Positions 25,650 through 34,700 of a stretch of DNA of 64,000 nt are shown in pieces. Position numbers and translations under genes: made by a program. Under the pieces are notes generated by a model. The model ran no database searches. It worked only from the letters and a program-made list of their open reading frames with translations, and was not told the origin of the DNA. The stretch is from the NCBI GenBank assembly GCA_050298035.1, contig JBNKTK010000001.1:19279-83278 (forward strand), in the 5' to 3' direction. The stretch comes from Gaoshiqia sp050298035 (lineage in GTDB: Bacteria > Bacteroidota > Bacteroidia > Bacteroidales > Prolixibacteraceae). Within the stretch, counting starts at the first letter, position 1, and every line of letters begins with the position of its first letter.

Positions 25650-26018
25650 CAATCATGATTGTAATTAAAAAGAATAAAATCCTCTTCATTCAAAAGCGAT
25701 TCCCGAGCCCACTTGAAGCCTTTCTGTCTCTCAAAAACGTTGCTACCCTGGAACTCAAAAACACATGTACCCCGACAGTGGTCTATGTCATTATAAAAAA
25801 GACCATAGCAAACACACAGGGAATAATAATTTTCCGTTTCAAATGACCGTGATCCAAATTCTTAGTAAAAAGCTCCCTATAAAAAGCTATTGATTTACAG
25901 GTATATTAAAAAAAATGAAAAAAATATCTGATTTTATTAATAGTTGGATAAACATTACGGACTGTTTGTGGTTTCTTATCATGAAAATTGAGTTGGGATA
26001 TCAAGAGATTGCTTTCTT
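25650..26018. other. Intergenic region upstream of the SCO/caa3 operon
   Basis: About 370 bases with no convincing gene. A 63-codon open frame (25655-25846) has no recognisable domain, no positioned start signal and low-complexity Lys/Ile content, so I leave it out. The second half is very AT-rich and must carry the promoter of the caa3 operon, but no exact TTTG-N19-TAnnTTTG pair is visible. Confidence 0.5.
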
Positions 26019-26819
26019 ATGAGACGAACAAAACGTCAGATTTCGGTTTTATTAATCCTCATCCTTTTGCCATTGTTTTATGAATCATTTGGCCAGGAAA
26101 CGGTCATTGATGACAAAACAAAAGACCCGGAAATCGGGGTTGTTGAGCATTTGGATGAATACCTTCCTACTGACATTTATTTAATTGATGAAGACAGCCA
26201 GAAAGTTGTCCTCACTGATTTGATTGATAAGCCAACAGTTATCAACTACGTTTATTACCGTTGCCCGGGCATTTGCAGTCCGCTGATGGAAGGGCTGGCC
26301 GATGTGATGGAAAGATCGGACCTTGTTGCCGGGAAAGATTACCAGGTACTAACGATCAGTTTCGATCCGACAGAAACCATTGAACTTGGGATCAACAAAA
26401 AGAAAAACTACCTGAACCTGATCACTAAAAAAGAATCTGTCAGCGAAGGCTGGAAATTCTTTGTATCCGACAGCGCCAGCATTGCCAAAGGAACAAATGC
26501 AATCGGGTTTAAATACAAACCACAGGGAAACGACTTCATCCATGCTGCAAGCATCATCGTTGTGAGCCCCGATGGTAAAATAACCCGCTACCTAAATGGC
26601 ATCAGCTTTTTGCCGTTCGACTTTAAGATGGCCATCATCGAAGCATCAAAAGGGCAATCGAGCCCTACAATCAATAAAGTCCTTCAGTATTGTTTTTCAT
26701 TCGATCCAAAAGGACATACCTATGTGCTTAATGTGACAAAGATATCCGGGACAATCATTTTGTTCCTGGCCATCGTCATATTCCTGATCCTGATTTTAAA
26801 ACCTAAAAAGAAAAAATAA
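26019..26819 (+). CDS. SCO1/SenC family copper chaperone
   Basis: 266 residues. A signal peptide or anchor (~9-26) precedes a thioredoxin-like domain with the Cu-binding CxxxC in YYRCPGICSPL. The partner His lies in DFIHAASIIVVSP. A second hydrophobic helix closes the protein (~240-260, IILFLAIVIFLILIL) with a Lys-rich end, so it is membrane-bound facing the periplasm. It delivers copper to the CuA site of the caa3 oxidase encoded immediately downstream and is first in that operon, 11 bases before ctaD. Confidence 0.92.
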   Translation: MRRTKRQISVLLILILLPLFYESFGQETVIDDKTKDPEIGVVEHLDEYLPTDIYLIDEDSQKVVLTDLIDKPTVINYVYYRCPGICSPLMEGLADVMERSDLVAGKDYQVLTISFDPTETIELGINKKKNYLNLITKKESVSEGWKFFVSDSASIAKGTNAIGFKYKPQGNDFIHAASIIVVSPDGKITRYLNGISFLPFDFKMAIIEASKGQSSPTINKVLQYCFSFDPKGHTYVLNVTKISGTIILFLAIVIFLILILKPKKKK

Positions 26820-26830
26820 ACTGTTTTTTT

Positions 26831-28444
26831 ATGCAAACGACTTCTCACATACCTTATGATGTAAGTTATCTGGACTACAAGGGGAAATTCAAAGGTCTGT
26901 TTAGTTGGATTTTTTCAACAGACCACAAGCGGATTGCGTTGCTGTACCTCTATTCCATGATGACCATGTTTTTTGTTGGTGTCCTGCTCGGGCTCGCGAT
27001 GAAACTTGAACTTATTGCTCCCGGAAAAACGGTCATGGGACCCGAGAGTTACAATGCTGTTTTCACGGTTCATGGTGTTATCATGATTTTCATGGTGGTT
27101 GTACCCGGTCTTCCGGCAGTAATGGGCAATTTTTTGTTGCCAATTATGATCGGGGCAAAAGACGTGGCATTCCCGAAAATCAACCTGTTGTCCTGGTACT
27201 TTTATGTACTGGGGGCTCTTCTTGTAATCGCATCAGTCATTTTTGGTGACGGCAGCCCGGATACTGGCTGGACTTTTTATGCACCATACAGTTTTAAAAG
27301 TGGATCCAATTTGCTACCTGCAATTTTTGGTGCATTTGTTTTAGGTTTCTCGTCCATCCTCACCGGCCTGAACTTTATTGTTACCATTCACCGGATGCGG
27401 GCACCAGGAATGACCTGGCTGAAAATGCCGTTGTTTCCCTGGTCGCTTTACGGAACAGCCTGGATTCAGTTGCTGGCAACTCCGGTTGTGGGGATCACAC
27501 TCGTACTGGTTGCCCTTGAACGGGTTTTCAACATTGGTGTTTTCGACCCGGCATTGGGCGGCGACCCGATCCTGTACCAGCACCTGTTCTGGATTTACTC
27601 ACACCCGGCCGTGTACGTGATGATACTTCCGGCCATGGGAGCTATCTCCGAAATTATACCAACCTTCACACAAAAACATATTTTTGGCTACAAGGCCATC
27701 ATCGGTTCTACCCTGGCAATTGCGTTTGTAGGCTATTTTGTTTGGGGACACCACATGTTCACGTCGGGGATGAGCGGTACGGCACAGTACACCTTCTCGC
27801 TGCTAACCTTCCTGGTTGCCATCCCCAGTGCCATCAAAGTCTTCAACTGGATTTCAACCATGTACAAAGGTTCAATCAGCTTAGAGACACCATTTTTCTG
27901 GGCTTCTTCGTTCATCTTCGTATTCATGGTTGGTGGTCTTTCCGGCCTGATCCTCGGATCATTGGCAACCGATGTTTATGTGCACGATACCGCATTTGTT
28001 GTGGCTCACTTCCATTTCATCGTATTTGGCGGTACCGGCTTTGCCTTCTTTGGGGCACTGCATTACTGGTTCCCCAAAATGTTCGGAAGAATGTACGATA
28101 AAAAATGGGCCAACACGGGCTGGCTGATTTTCCTTGTCGGATTCTTAGCCCTGTACTCTCCCATGTTCTATTTGGGGATGAAAGGGATGCCACGTCGTTA
28201 CTATGATTACCTACCGGAATATCATGCTGCCAATATACTTTCAACCATGGGATCGTGGGTCATGGCAACAGGCTTGATCATTATTGTTGTTAACCTTTTC
28301 CGCTCGGCCAAACACGGCCCGACAGCCGAAAAAGATCCTTGGAACGGAAAAACACTGGAATGGACAGTTCCTTCGCCACCTCCTGTGGAGAACTTTGAAG
28401 AGATTCCGGTTATTGGAGAAAAAGATGGTCCTTACAATTACTAA
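26831..28444 (+). CDS. ctaD: Cytochrome c oxidase subunit I (caa3/aa3 type)
   Basis: 537 residues, 12 helices, heme-copper oxidase catalytic subunit. The heme and CuB region reads WIYSHPAVY, with Tyr-Ser before His-Pro and no Glu at the HPEVY position. That is the type A2 ('YS') signature in which the D-channel Glu is replaced. VVAHFHFIVFGG holds the heme a and a3 His ligands, and WGHHMFTSGM the CuB His pair. It reduces oxygen and pumps protons at the inner membrane. Subunits III, IV and II follow in one operon. Confidence 0.96.
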   Translation: MQTTSHIPYDVSYLDYKGKFKGLFSWIFSTDHKRIALLYLYSMMTMFFVGVLLGLAMKLELIAPGKTVMGPESYNAVFTVHGVIMIFMVVVPGLPAVMGNFLLPIMIGAKDVAFPKINLLSWYFYVLGALLVIASVIFGDGSPDTGWTFYAPYSFKSGSNLLPAIFGAFVLGFSSILTGLNFIVTIHRMRAPGMTWLKMPLFPWSLYGTAWIQLLATPVVGITLVLVALERVFNIGVFDPALGGDPILYQHLFWIYSHPAVYVMILPAMGAISEIIPTFTQKHIFGYKAIIGSTLAIAFVGYFVWGHHMFTSGMSGTAQYTFSLLTFLVAIPSAIKVFNWISTMYKGSISLETPFFWASSFIFVFMVGGLSGLILGSLATDVYVHDTAFVVAHFHFIVFGGTGFAFFGALHYWFPKMFGRMYDKKWANTGWLIFLVGFLALYSPMFYLGMKGMPRRYYDYLPEYHAANILSTMGSWVMATGLIIIVVNLFRSAKHGPTAEKDPWNGKTLEWTVPSPPPVENFEEIPVIGEKDGPYNY

Positions 28445-28458
28445 CAAAACGAATACCT

Positions 28459-29076
28459 ATGTCACAAGCTATTCATCATGATGAACACTACGATGCGGAA
28501 GGCTCCAAAATAGGAATGTGGCTCTTCATTTTTACCGAGCTTCTCCTTTTTGGCGGATTATTCATCATTTATTCAGTTTACCGCTTCAAGAACCAGGATG
28601 CCTTCCAGATGGCAGGACTGGAGTTAAACACAACAATTGGAGCAATAAACACGATCATCCTGCTTGTCAGCAGTATGACCATTGCCATGTCGACATCGGC
28701 ATTGCAAAAAGGCCAAAAAGGAACAACAATCCTGTTGTTGGAAATAACTGTCATGCTGGCCTTGCTGTTCCTTGTCAATAAATATTTTGAGTGGGGCGTA
28801 AAGTTTGGTCACGGAATATGGCCGGGGTCACAACACATGTTCGACACAATGAGCCAGGGCGAAATCCTGTTTTTCGGATTATATTTCGTCATGACCGGTT
28901 TGCACGCGCTGCACATCATCGTCGGCATGATCCTGATCATCGTAACCCTGTCCAAAGTATCAAAAGGAAAGGTACATGCTGAAAGGTCGTCACTTTTAGA
29001 GAATTCCGGTCTTTACTGGCACCTGGTCGACCTGATCTGGATTTTCCTGTTCCCATTGTTTTATTTAATTCACTAA
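28459..29076 (+). CDS. ctaE: Cytochrome c oxidase subunit III
   Basis: 205 residues with five to six membrane helices, the short bacterial form. The conserved segments are KIGMWLFIFTELLLFGGLF, FFGLYFVMTGLHALHIIVG, and the final YWHLVDLIWIFLFPLFYL. It stabilises the catalytic subunit. It starts 14 bases after ctaD and is followed by subunit IV after 12 bases. Confidence 0.95.
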   Translation: MSQAIHHDEHYDAEGSKIGMWLFIFTELLLFGGLFIIYSVYRFKNQDAFQMAGLELNTTIGAINTIILLVSSMTIAMSTSALQKGQKGTTILLLEITVMLALLFLVNKYFEWGVKFGHGIWPGSQHMFDTMSQGEILFFGLYFVMTGLHALHIIVGMILIIVTLSKVSKGKVHAERSSLLENSGLYWHLVDLIWIFLFPLFYLIH

Positions 29077-29088
29077 TACCTGCGTAAT

Positions 29089-29373
29089 ATGGAAAAAGAA
29101 AAACATCATATTGTACCTTACCGGACTTACGTTTATATATTGCTTGGACTGGTTGTACTGACGTTTGGGTCTATTGAAGTGACAAGCATTGACATGGGTG
29201 GGTATTCCGTCATGGGCGCCATGATATTCTCATCGATAAAATCGTTGCTGGTGCTAAGCTTTTTTATGCACCTCAAATTAGATAAGTCATATTTCCGGAT
29301 CATGGTCGGATTTGTTGTCGCCGTTTTCCTGGCACTTATCCTCATAACCTTTTTAGATTATTATTACAGATAG
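29089..29373 (+). CDS. Cytochrome c oxidase subunit IV (CtaF-like)
   Basis: 94 residues with three hydrophobic helices (~13-30, 41-60, 67-90), the form of the COX4_pro/CtaF family that supports assembly of the CuB site. Its position between subunits III and II supports the assignment. It has no catalytic residues. Confidence 0.88.
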   Translation: MEKEKHHIVPYRTYVYILLGLVVLTFGSIEVTSIDMGGYSVMGAMIFSSIKSLLVLSFFMHLKLDKSYFRIMVGFVVAVFLALILITFLDYYYR

Positions 29374-29379
29374 AACGCT

Positions 29380-30327
29380 ATGTACATCCTAAACTCACAA
29401 CAGGCATCTAACTTTGTCTCCGGGGTCGATCGAAGCTTTGTCTTCATCCTGACCATTATTTTCATATTCCTGATCGGGCTAACAGTTACCATGTTGTACT
29501 TTATATACCGGTACAACAAAAAAAGAAATCCCAAGGCTACTCAAATTGAAGGGAGTGTCACGCTCGAAATTATTTGGACCGTGATACCAACCATCCTTGT
29601 TCTGGTGATGTTTTATTACGGCTGGGCCGGTTGGATCAAAATGAAAGAACCTCCCAAGGAAACGTTCAACATCAAGGTAAACGCCCGCATGTGGAACTTC
29701 ATGTTCGAATATGAGAACGGCAGGAAAACCGATACACTTTTTGTTCCTCTCGATAAAGCGGTAAAACTCGACCTGGTTTCATTTGACGTCATTCACAGCC
29801 TTTATATACCGGCATTCCGGGTTAAAGAAGATGTTGTTCCCGGATCAGACAAATTTATGTGGTTTGAACCGGAGCGGGAAGGAACCTACGAATTGTTCTG
29901 TGCCGAATACTGCGGGTTACGCCACTCATACATGTACAACTGGGTGAAAGTAATGCCCGAAGAAGAATTCAACAAGTGGTATACCGACACAACTGCGAAA
30001 GCAGCTGCAGCGACAGCAGCGGTTGAAACGCCGGCTGCATCAGGAAAACGCATCATGCAGAATATTGGCTGTCTTGCTTGTCATACCATTGACGGCAATA
30101 AGCTTGTAGGACCTTCGTTTAAAGGAATCTACGGACATGAAGTAACTGTAAAAACAGGCGGTGAGACCAGAACTGTCACCGTTGATGATGAGTACCTCAA
30201 AAAGTCAATCTTCGATCCCAATGCCGATATTGTGGAGGGATACAACAAAGGCTTGATGCAATCGTACCAAGGGCAGTTGAGCGATGACGATGTTGCCTTG
30301 ATAATTGAATATTTAAAAACCTTGTAA
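29380..30327 (+). CDS. ctaC: Cytochrome c oxidase subunit II with fused cytochrome c (caa3)
   Basis: 315 residues. Two N-terminal membrane helices (~20-42 and ~62-83), a CuA cupredoxin domain with CAEYCGLRHSYM, and a C-terminal class I cytochrome c domain with the heme site CLACHT and Met-containing GLMQSYQGQLS. CuA accepts electrons from the fused heme, so no separate soluble cytochrome c is needed. A low-complexity Ala/Thr linker (~205-220) joins the domains. The stop overlaps the next gene's ATG by one base. The likely donor is alternative complex III, encoded convergently. Confidence 0.96.
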   Translation: MYILNSQQASNFVSGVDRSFVFILTIIFIFLIGLTVTMLYFIYRYNKKRNPKATQIEGSVTLEIIWTVIPTILVLVMFYYGWAGWIKMKEPPKETFNIKVNARMWNFMFEYENGRKTDTLFVPLDKAVKLDLVSFDVIHSLYIPAFRVKEDVVPGSDKFMWFEPEREGTYELFCAEYCGLRHSYMYNWVKVMPEEEFNKWYTDTTAKAAAATAAVETPAASGKRIMQNIGCLACHTIDGNKLVGPSFKGIYGHEVTVKTGGETRTVTVDDEYLKKSIFDPNADIVEGYNKGLMQSYQGQLSDDDVALIIEYLKTL

Positions 30328-31202
30328 TGGCAAAAATGAGCTTCGCCTCATACCTTAAAATTATACTGGAGCTGGGCAAAGTGCGAATTTCTTTGCCCAT
30401 TGCTTTATCAGCCCTCACCGGTTATGTCCTCAGAACCGGATCGATTGGCGAAGCTGGTTATTACCTTGTCCTTGGCGTGTTCTTTGTTTCGTGCAGCTCG
30501 GGTGCCATTAATCACTGGCAGGAACACAAAACCGATGCCTTGATGCCCCGCACTCAAAAACGGCCAATCCCGTCAGGTAAAATAACCCCGTTGTTCACCA
30601 TTTTAACCGCAGCCGGTTATTTCATTTACGGAAGTACCCTCCTGCTGATCAACCTCCCGGTTGTTGCTTTTGTAGCCAGTGTAGTCACCCTTATTGCTTA
30701 TAATGGCTTCTACACCCCGCTAAAAAAGGTCACAGCTTTTGCCGTGGTACCGGGATCGCTTGTTGGGGCATTGCCTCCATATATTGGTTGGCTGGCCGCC
30801 GGAGGCGAACTAACCAACCCGGTCATTTTCTGGGTGGCTATTTTCTTCTTTATCGGGCAAATCCCGCATTTTTGGCTCTTACTGCTCATGTTTGGCAAAG
30901 AATATAAGCTGGCAGGTTACCCAAGCTTAAACGATGTTTTCAACGACAACCAGATAAAACGGTTAAGCTACACCTGGATACTGGCAACAATAGCATCGGC
31001 ACTGATCATTGCCCTGAAGGTCATGGTTGGTTCAACAGCCATGTTCATTCTGCTGCTGTATGTTTTCTACCTCCTGTTCTCACTCACCACTCAGATTTTG
31101 GTGAAAAAGGACCTGCAAGTCAGACAGGCTTTCTTCAAACTGAATTTCCTATACCTGTTCATGATGATTGCACTGATCGCTGACAGTTTATTTAACCGCT
31201 AA
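30327..31202 (+). CDS. ctaB: Protoheme IX farnesyltransferase (heme O synthase)
   Basis: 291 residues, UbiA-type with eight to nine membrane helices. The family site DALMPRTQKRPIPSGKI and the upstream SGAINHWQEHKTDA are clear. It adds farnesyl to heme b to form heme O, the precursor of heme A used by the preceding oxidase. No heme A synthase (ctaA) is seen in this window. The start overlaps the ctaC stop codon by one base. Confidence 0.93.
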   Translation: MAKMSFASYLKIILELGKVRISLPIALSALTGYVLRTGSIGEAGYYLVLGVFFVSCSSGAINHWQEHKTDALMPRTQKRPIPSGKITPLFTILTAAGYFIYGSTLLLINLPVVAFVASVVTLIAYNGFYTPLKKVTAFAVVPGSLVGALPPYIGWLAAGGELTNPVIFWVAIFFFIGQIPHFWLLLLMFGKEYKLAGYPSLNDVFNDNQIKRLSYTWILATIASALIIALKVMVGSTAMFILLLYVFYLLFSLTTQILVKKDLQVRQAFFKLNFLYLFMMIALIADSLFNR

Positions 31203-31217
31203 AAACAAATCAAAATC

Positions 31218-31532
31218 ATGAAATCAACGATTTATTCACTTGTCCTTGTTTTGTTCTTCTTCCTGTCGTGCACCAATAAAAATGCAAAAGAAACCACACA
31301 ACAGGAACTACCGGCACAAACTGTTGAAATTGTTTACCACGTTGAAGGTATGACCTGCGACCACTGCGAAATGTCGATTCAAAAAGGAGTAAATGAACTA
31401 AACGGAATCGAGGCAGTGGAAGCAAACCACGAAGACTCAACCACCCGGGTAATTTATGATCCGTCAAAAACCGACGAAAAAGAAATTATGGCCGCCATTG
31501 AAAAACGTGGCTACACCGTGGCGCCACAATAA
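31218..31532 (+). CDS. Lipoprotein with heavy-metal-associated (HMA) domain
   Basis: 104 residues. A lipoprotein signal ends at Cys17 (FLSC). A single HMA domain follows at ~37-103 with the metal-binding motif GMTCDHCEMSI. The product is probably a periplasmic, membrane-anchored copper carrier, which fits its place at the end of the caa3 operon next to the SCO gene. It is 15 bases after ctaB. A MITE-like element begins 7 bases after its stop codon. Confidence 0.9.
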   Translation: MKSTIYSLVLVLFFFLSCTNKNAKETTQQELPAQTVEIVYHVEGMTCDHCEMSIQKGVNELNGIEAVEANHEDSTTRVIYDPSKTDEKEIMAAIEKRGYTVAPQ

Positions 31533-31538
31533 ATAATC

Positions 31539-31701
31539 AGAAACTGTTTAAATTTTATCCTTTCATTTTATTAGGTGTCTTTTTCACCTAATCTTCGTTT
31601 AATTTGCCTCACGTAGGAGTTACTATGCTCGTCAAATTTGTCTCGATTAGGCAAAAAAATCCATCCAAATAATTCTAAAAAACAAAACTAAAACAGTTTC
31701 T
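31539..31701 (+). mobile_element. MITE-like element, copy 1
   Basis: A 163-base element bounded by a perfect 11-base terminal inverted repeat (AGAAACTGTTT at 31539-31549 and its complement at 31691-31701). It has an internal hairpin (ATTAGGTG/CACCTAAT, 31570-31592). A second copy at 55322-55483 differs by six substitutions and one 1-base indel. No coding capacity, no transposase in the window, and no obvious target duplication at either copy. Confidence 0.85.
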
Positions 31702-31795
31702 CACAAATTACCTCTCCCTAACAATTATTAACGTAACATACGCAACCTAATTTCAAGTTTAGCTGTCTAAATGGTAAGAAAACAAAAACAAGACC

Positions 31796-32191
31796 ATGAA
31801 GACAGCCCTCATTATCCTGAGCCTGCTGATATTTTCCGTTATAAACAGTAGTGCAGGTAACAACCAGACAAAAAACATTTTTGGGAAAATTGTTGATAAA
31901 GAAACGCTGGAACCATTGTATGGCGTAAGCGTGAGTTTGCCAGACAGTAAAAACCCGATTGGAACAATTACCAACAGCAAAGGGGAATTCCGGCTGTGGC
32001 ACCTGCCGGGAAGCAGCACCGATTTGGTCATTAGTTGCAATGGCTACGACCCCATCAATGTAAGTATTGAAGAAATAACCATATCGGATCAGAGCGGATT
32101 GATAATCGAACTCGAAAGCAAGCACAAAGCTCCAAATAAGCAGAAATTACAGCAGCAAAGAGAAGCTGTGAAAATAAGCGGCAAGGCTTAA
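31796..32191 (+). CDS. Exported protein with carboxypeptidase-regulatory-like domain
   Basis: 131 residues. A Sec signal peptide (~1-20, ending NSSAG) is followed by a CarboxypepD_reg-like/TonB-plug-associated beta-sandwich (IFGKIVDKETLEPLYGVSV, IGTITNSKGEFRLWHLP, ISCNGYDPINVSI). In Bacteroidota such domains are often fused to TonB receptors or used as cell-surface modules; here it stands alone with a Gln/Lys-rich tail. The function is unknown. It lies about 95 bases after the MITE-like element and is followed by a perfect terminator hairpin. Confidence 0.75.
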   Translation: MKTALIILSLLIFSVINSSAGNNQTKNIFGKIVDKETLEPLYGVSVSLPDSKNPIGTITNSKGEFRLWHLPGSSTDLVISCNGYDPINVSIEEITISDQSGLIIELESKHKAPNKQKLQQQREAVKISGKA

Positions 32192-32370
32192 ACTTTCCCC
32201 TACAACCTAATCGGTCCAAATTGAAGGGCTCTGTTATATTCGCTTTTACCTTCCAAAAATTTTGAGAGCTGGTTTTATCACGGGTTTGGTCCTCTAAAGA
32301 ATTTCAGACTGCTTTCCATCGCAGTATGGTGCTATAAAAATCTTGAGAGCTTTCAGCTATAGCTAAAAAC

Positions 32371-32406
32371 GAAGAAAGGCTATCCCGCAAGGAACAGCCT
32401 TTCTTC
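32371..32406. terminator. Terminator hairpin between convergent genes
   Basis: GAAGAAAGGCT (32371-32381) and AGCCTTTCTTC (32396-32406) are perfect complements around a 14-base loop. The site lies between the plus-strand carboxypeptidase-regulatory gene and the minus-strand actF, so it can end transcription from both sides. Two nearby copies of a TTGAGAGCT-containing sequence (about 32260 and 32345) form an imperfect direct repeat. Confidence 0.75.
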
Positions 32407-32424
32407 AAAGTTGAAAAATATTAA

Positions 32425-33588
32425 CTAAAAATGATGATGAAGACTTTCTTCGAGGTACGGATGGTTTCTCGGTACCAGGCTTGCTTTTGCCAGGTAAGTC
32501 ACAAAAACCAGCGTAAATAAACCTACGAATCCAAGGAATGCTCCAATTTCAAGCAAGCCAAACTTGGCTTCGTGTACTGTTGCCGGCCAGATTTCGTAAT
32601 ACAACTCGATGTATTGTCCAACAATTAGCAACAGGATAACCGGCACCATGACCATTTTACTGCGTGATGATTTTCGGGGCATCAGGAACAGGAACGGGAT
32701 AAACCAGTTAATCAGGATACTGGCAAAAAACAACACTTCAAAAGCACCATGCCAGCGATGCACATAATAGACCGTTTCTTCCGGAATATTGCCATACCAA
32801 ATCAACATGAACTGGGAAAAGGTAAAATACCCCCAAACAATGGAGAGCATGAACATGTAGCGGGTAAAATCGTGCAGGTGGCTCCGGTTCAACATTTTTA
32901 AATAGCCGTATTTGTGCAGGATGATAACAATCAGGGTAATCACTGAAGATCCGTGCAGGAATGCCGAAATAAATGCCTTGGCAGCATAAATTGTACTAAA
33001 CCAGTGAACCTCGAGCGACATTAGCATATCGACCGAAAAAGCGGAGAATGAGACCGCAATAACGAAGATAAAAATCTTTGACAGCAGCTCTGATTTATAA
33101 AAGTATTTCATTCCGCCTTCGGTGTCCTCAAGTAACGAAGTCCGGCGCATCAGCTTTGTCAACAAAATCCACAAGGCAAAAAATACCCCCACCCGCAAAA
33201 TGAAAAAGGGCACATTCAGAAAAACCGACTTATGCTGAATCAGGTGGTCTGTTGCAACAGCTTCCTCGTGCGACCATTCGTAGAGGTAGTGCACACCAAA
33301 AACAAGGAAGAGGAAAAGTACAGCGGCAAACGGGATGTAAGCTGCCATTGCTTCAGGGATGCGCTTGAACGCTGCCGACCATCCGGCCTGAGAAATATAC
33401 TGAATGCTCATAAAAAATGCAGCCCCAACTGCCAGTGATACAAAATAGAAATTGTTGAGCAAGTAGTTTGCCCAGGCTCTGACCGGATCAGTAAAAAATC
33501 CAATAACAAATGAAATGACGCCAACGGCAATCAGTCCGTAAGTGATATATTTCAGTTTCTGTGGTACAACAAATTTTTCGTCTATCAT
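32425..33588 (-). CDS. actF: Alternative complex III subunit ActF (NrfD-like)
   Basis: 387 residues from the ATG at 33588 (MIDEKFVV); another ATG lies three codons upstream. About 10 membrane helices in the NrfD-like pattern. ActF is the second, shorter NrfD-type integral subunit of the quinol:cytochrome c oxidoreductase that replaces bc1 in this phylum. It is the last gene of the actABCDEF operon, 24 bases after actE. Its segments KSELLSKIFIFVIAVSFSAF and SLEVHWFSTIYAAKAF are typical. Confidence 0.9.
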   Translation of the reverse strand: MIDEKFVVPQKLKYITYGLIAVGVISFVIGFFTDPVRAWANYLLNNFYFVSLAVGAAFFMSIQYISQAGWSAAFKRIPEAMAAYIPFAAVLFLFLVFGVHYLYEWSHEEAVATDHLIQHKSVFLNVPFFILRVGVFFALWILLTKLMRRTSLLEDTEGGMKYFYKSELLSKIFIFVIAVSFSAFSVDMLMSLEVHWFSTIYAAKAFISAFLHGSSVITLIVIILHKYGYLKMLNRSHLHDFTRYMFMLSIVWGYFTFSQFMLIWYGNIPEETVYYVHRWHGAFEVLFFASILINWFIPFLFLMPRKSSRSKMVMVPVILLLIVGQYIELYYEIWPATVHEAKFGLLEIGAFLGFVGLFTLVFVTYLAKASLVPRNHPYLEESLHHHF

Positions 33589-33612
33589 GATTGTCATTTT
33601 TTACCTTACGGC

Positions 33613-34179
33613 TTAGTTTTTATGCAATTCATTTTTAATATACAAAACGGCTTTCCAGCGGTCGTCAGGTTTAATCATTGAGCCATGCTCGGCCATGATC
33701 CCCCAGCCAACAGATATCACATGATAAATTTCTCCTTCGGGGATTGTTCTGACTTTCTCGGACAACAGGTTGGCCGGTGGAAACGGAAACTTTTTGGAGG
33801 TATACAAACGTCCTTGCCCATCGCCTTTCTCGCCATGGCACATTAAGCAATAGGTTGTGTAGACTTGTTTCCCACGTTCCACGTTGGCCGTCGTCGCTTC
33901 AAAAGGATTATTCAATGTCAGTCCGGCTGTTACACGGTCATTGTCATTTTTCTCGTAGGGGTATTTCATAAAACCACGGGAAACAGTCCCCTCAACAGTT
34001 GGCTGCATGGTTCTCCCATCCTTGAAGTTTGGATTTGGCGTATAGCTTTCGTAAGCAGGCGATTTGACCATATCGTCAGAATATTGCCATCCCGGGTTAT
34101 TTCGGGTATGGTCGCATGACGAAAAGCTAACAACCAACATCATGGCAACGATTAATTTAATTCCATTTTTCAGGTTCAT
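33613..34179 (-). CDS. actE: Alternative complex III monoheme cytochrome ActE
   Basis: 188 residues from the ATG at 34179 (MNLKNGIKL); the open frame extends nine codons further but without signal-peptide character. A lipoprotein signal ends at Cys (FSSC). The C-terminal cytochrome c domain has one heme site (CLMCHGEKGDGQG) and a Met-containing GWGIMAEHG segment. ActE is the lipid-anchored exit heme that passes electrons to the oxidase. It lies between actD and actF. Confidence 0.93.
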   Translation of the reverse strand: MNLKNGIKLIVAMMLVVSFSSCDHTRNNPGWQYSDDMVKSPAYESYTPNPNFKDGRTMQPTVEGTVSRGFMKYPYEKNDNDRVTAGLTLNNPFEATTANVERGKQVYTTYCLMCHGEKGDGQGRLYTSKKFPFPPANLLSEKVRTIPEGEIYHVISVGWGIMAEHGSMIKPDDRWKAVLYIKNELHKN

Positions 34180-34205
34180 AATATGCTGTTTTGAGCAGGT
34201 TCTCA

Positions 34206-34697
34206 TTATTTATAAACTTCAGAAGCTCCGTTCTCCTTTAAAATTTTCTCTATCTCGGTGAATTTAAAATCAGGGCTGTCCGATTTAATCACAATGACAA
34301 ATTTGTCGTCAGTGGCACGGCTGTCAATGATCTTGGCCTTTTTGCCCGGGAAAATCCTGGCCCTGGCCGAGAAAGTAAACAGTGTCAGCAACGTAACAAT
34401 CAGGATTGTAGCCACAATGGTGACGACCAAAAATGAAGGGAACGTGTTAAAAGGCTTTCCCCCGAAATTAAGCGGCCAGCTGATCACTGCGGCATAGTAC
34501 ATCCCACCAAGCACCGAGAGCGCCCCAAACAAACCGTAAAAGAAGGCGGCATGCGTAATTCGTGTTTTCTTGCCCATTCCCTGTAAAATTTCGTGAATGG
34601 GATATGGTGTGTAAACCTCGTCGATTTCCACCCCTTGGTGTTTCACTTTTTCAAAAGCTTTCACCAAATCAAATTCGTTGTCAAATACACCTACCAT
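34206..34697 (-). CDS. actD: Alternative complex III subunit ActD (DUF3341)
   Basis: 163 residues. A cytoplasmic N-terminal part (MVGVFDNEFDLVKAFEKV, VDEVYTPYPIHEI) is followed by two membrane helices (~70-120) and a small C-terminal alpha+beta domain. This is the DUF3341 pattern of ActD, a peripheral subunit next to ActC. It starts 3 bases after the actC stop. Confidence 0.92.
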   Translation of the reverse strand: MVGVFDNEFDLVKAFEKVKHQGVEIDEVYTPYPIHEILQGMGKKTRITHAAFFYGLFGALSVLGGMYYAAVISWPLNFGGKPFNTFPSFLVVTIVATILIVTLLTLFTFSARARIFPGKKAKIIDSRATDDKFVIVIKSDSPDFKFTEIEKILKENGASEVYK

Positions 34698-34700
34698 AGC

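Noticed and set aside
25655..25846. 63-codon open frame after the cco terminator
   Set aside because: No start signal, no domain, AT-rich composition; nothing supports expression.
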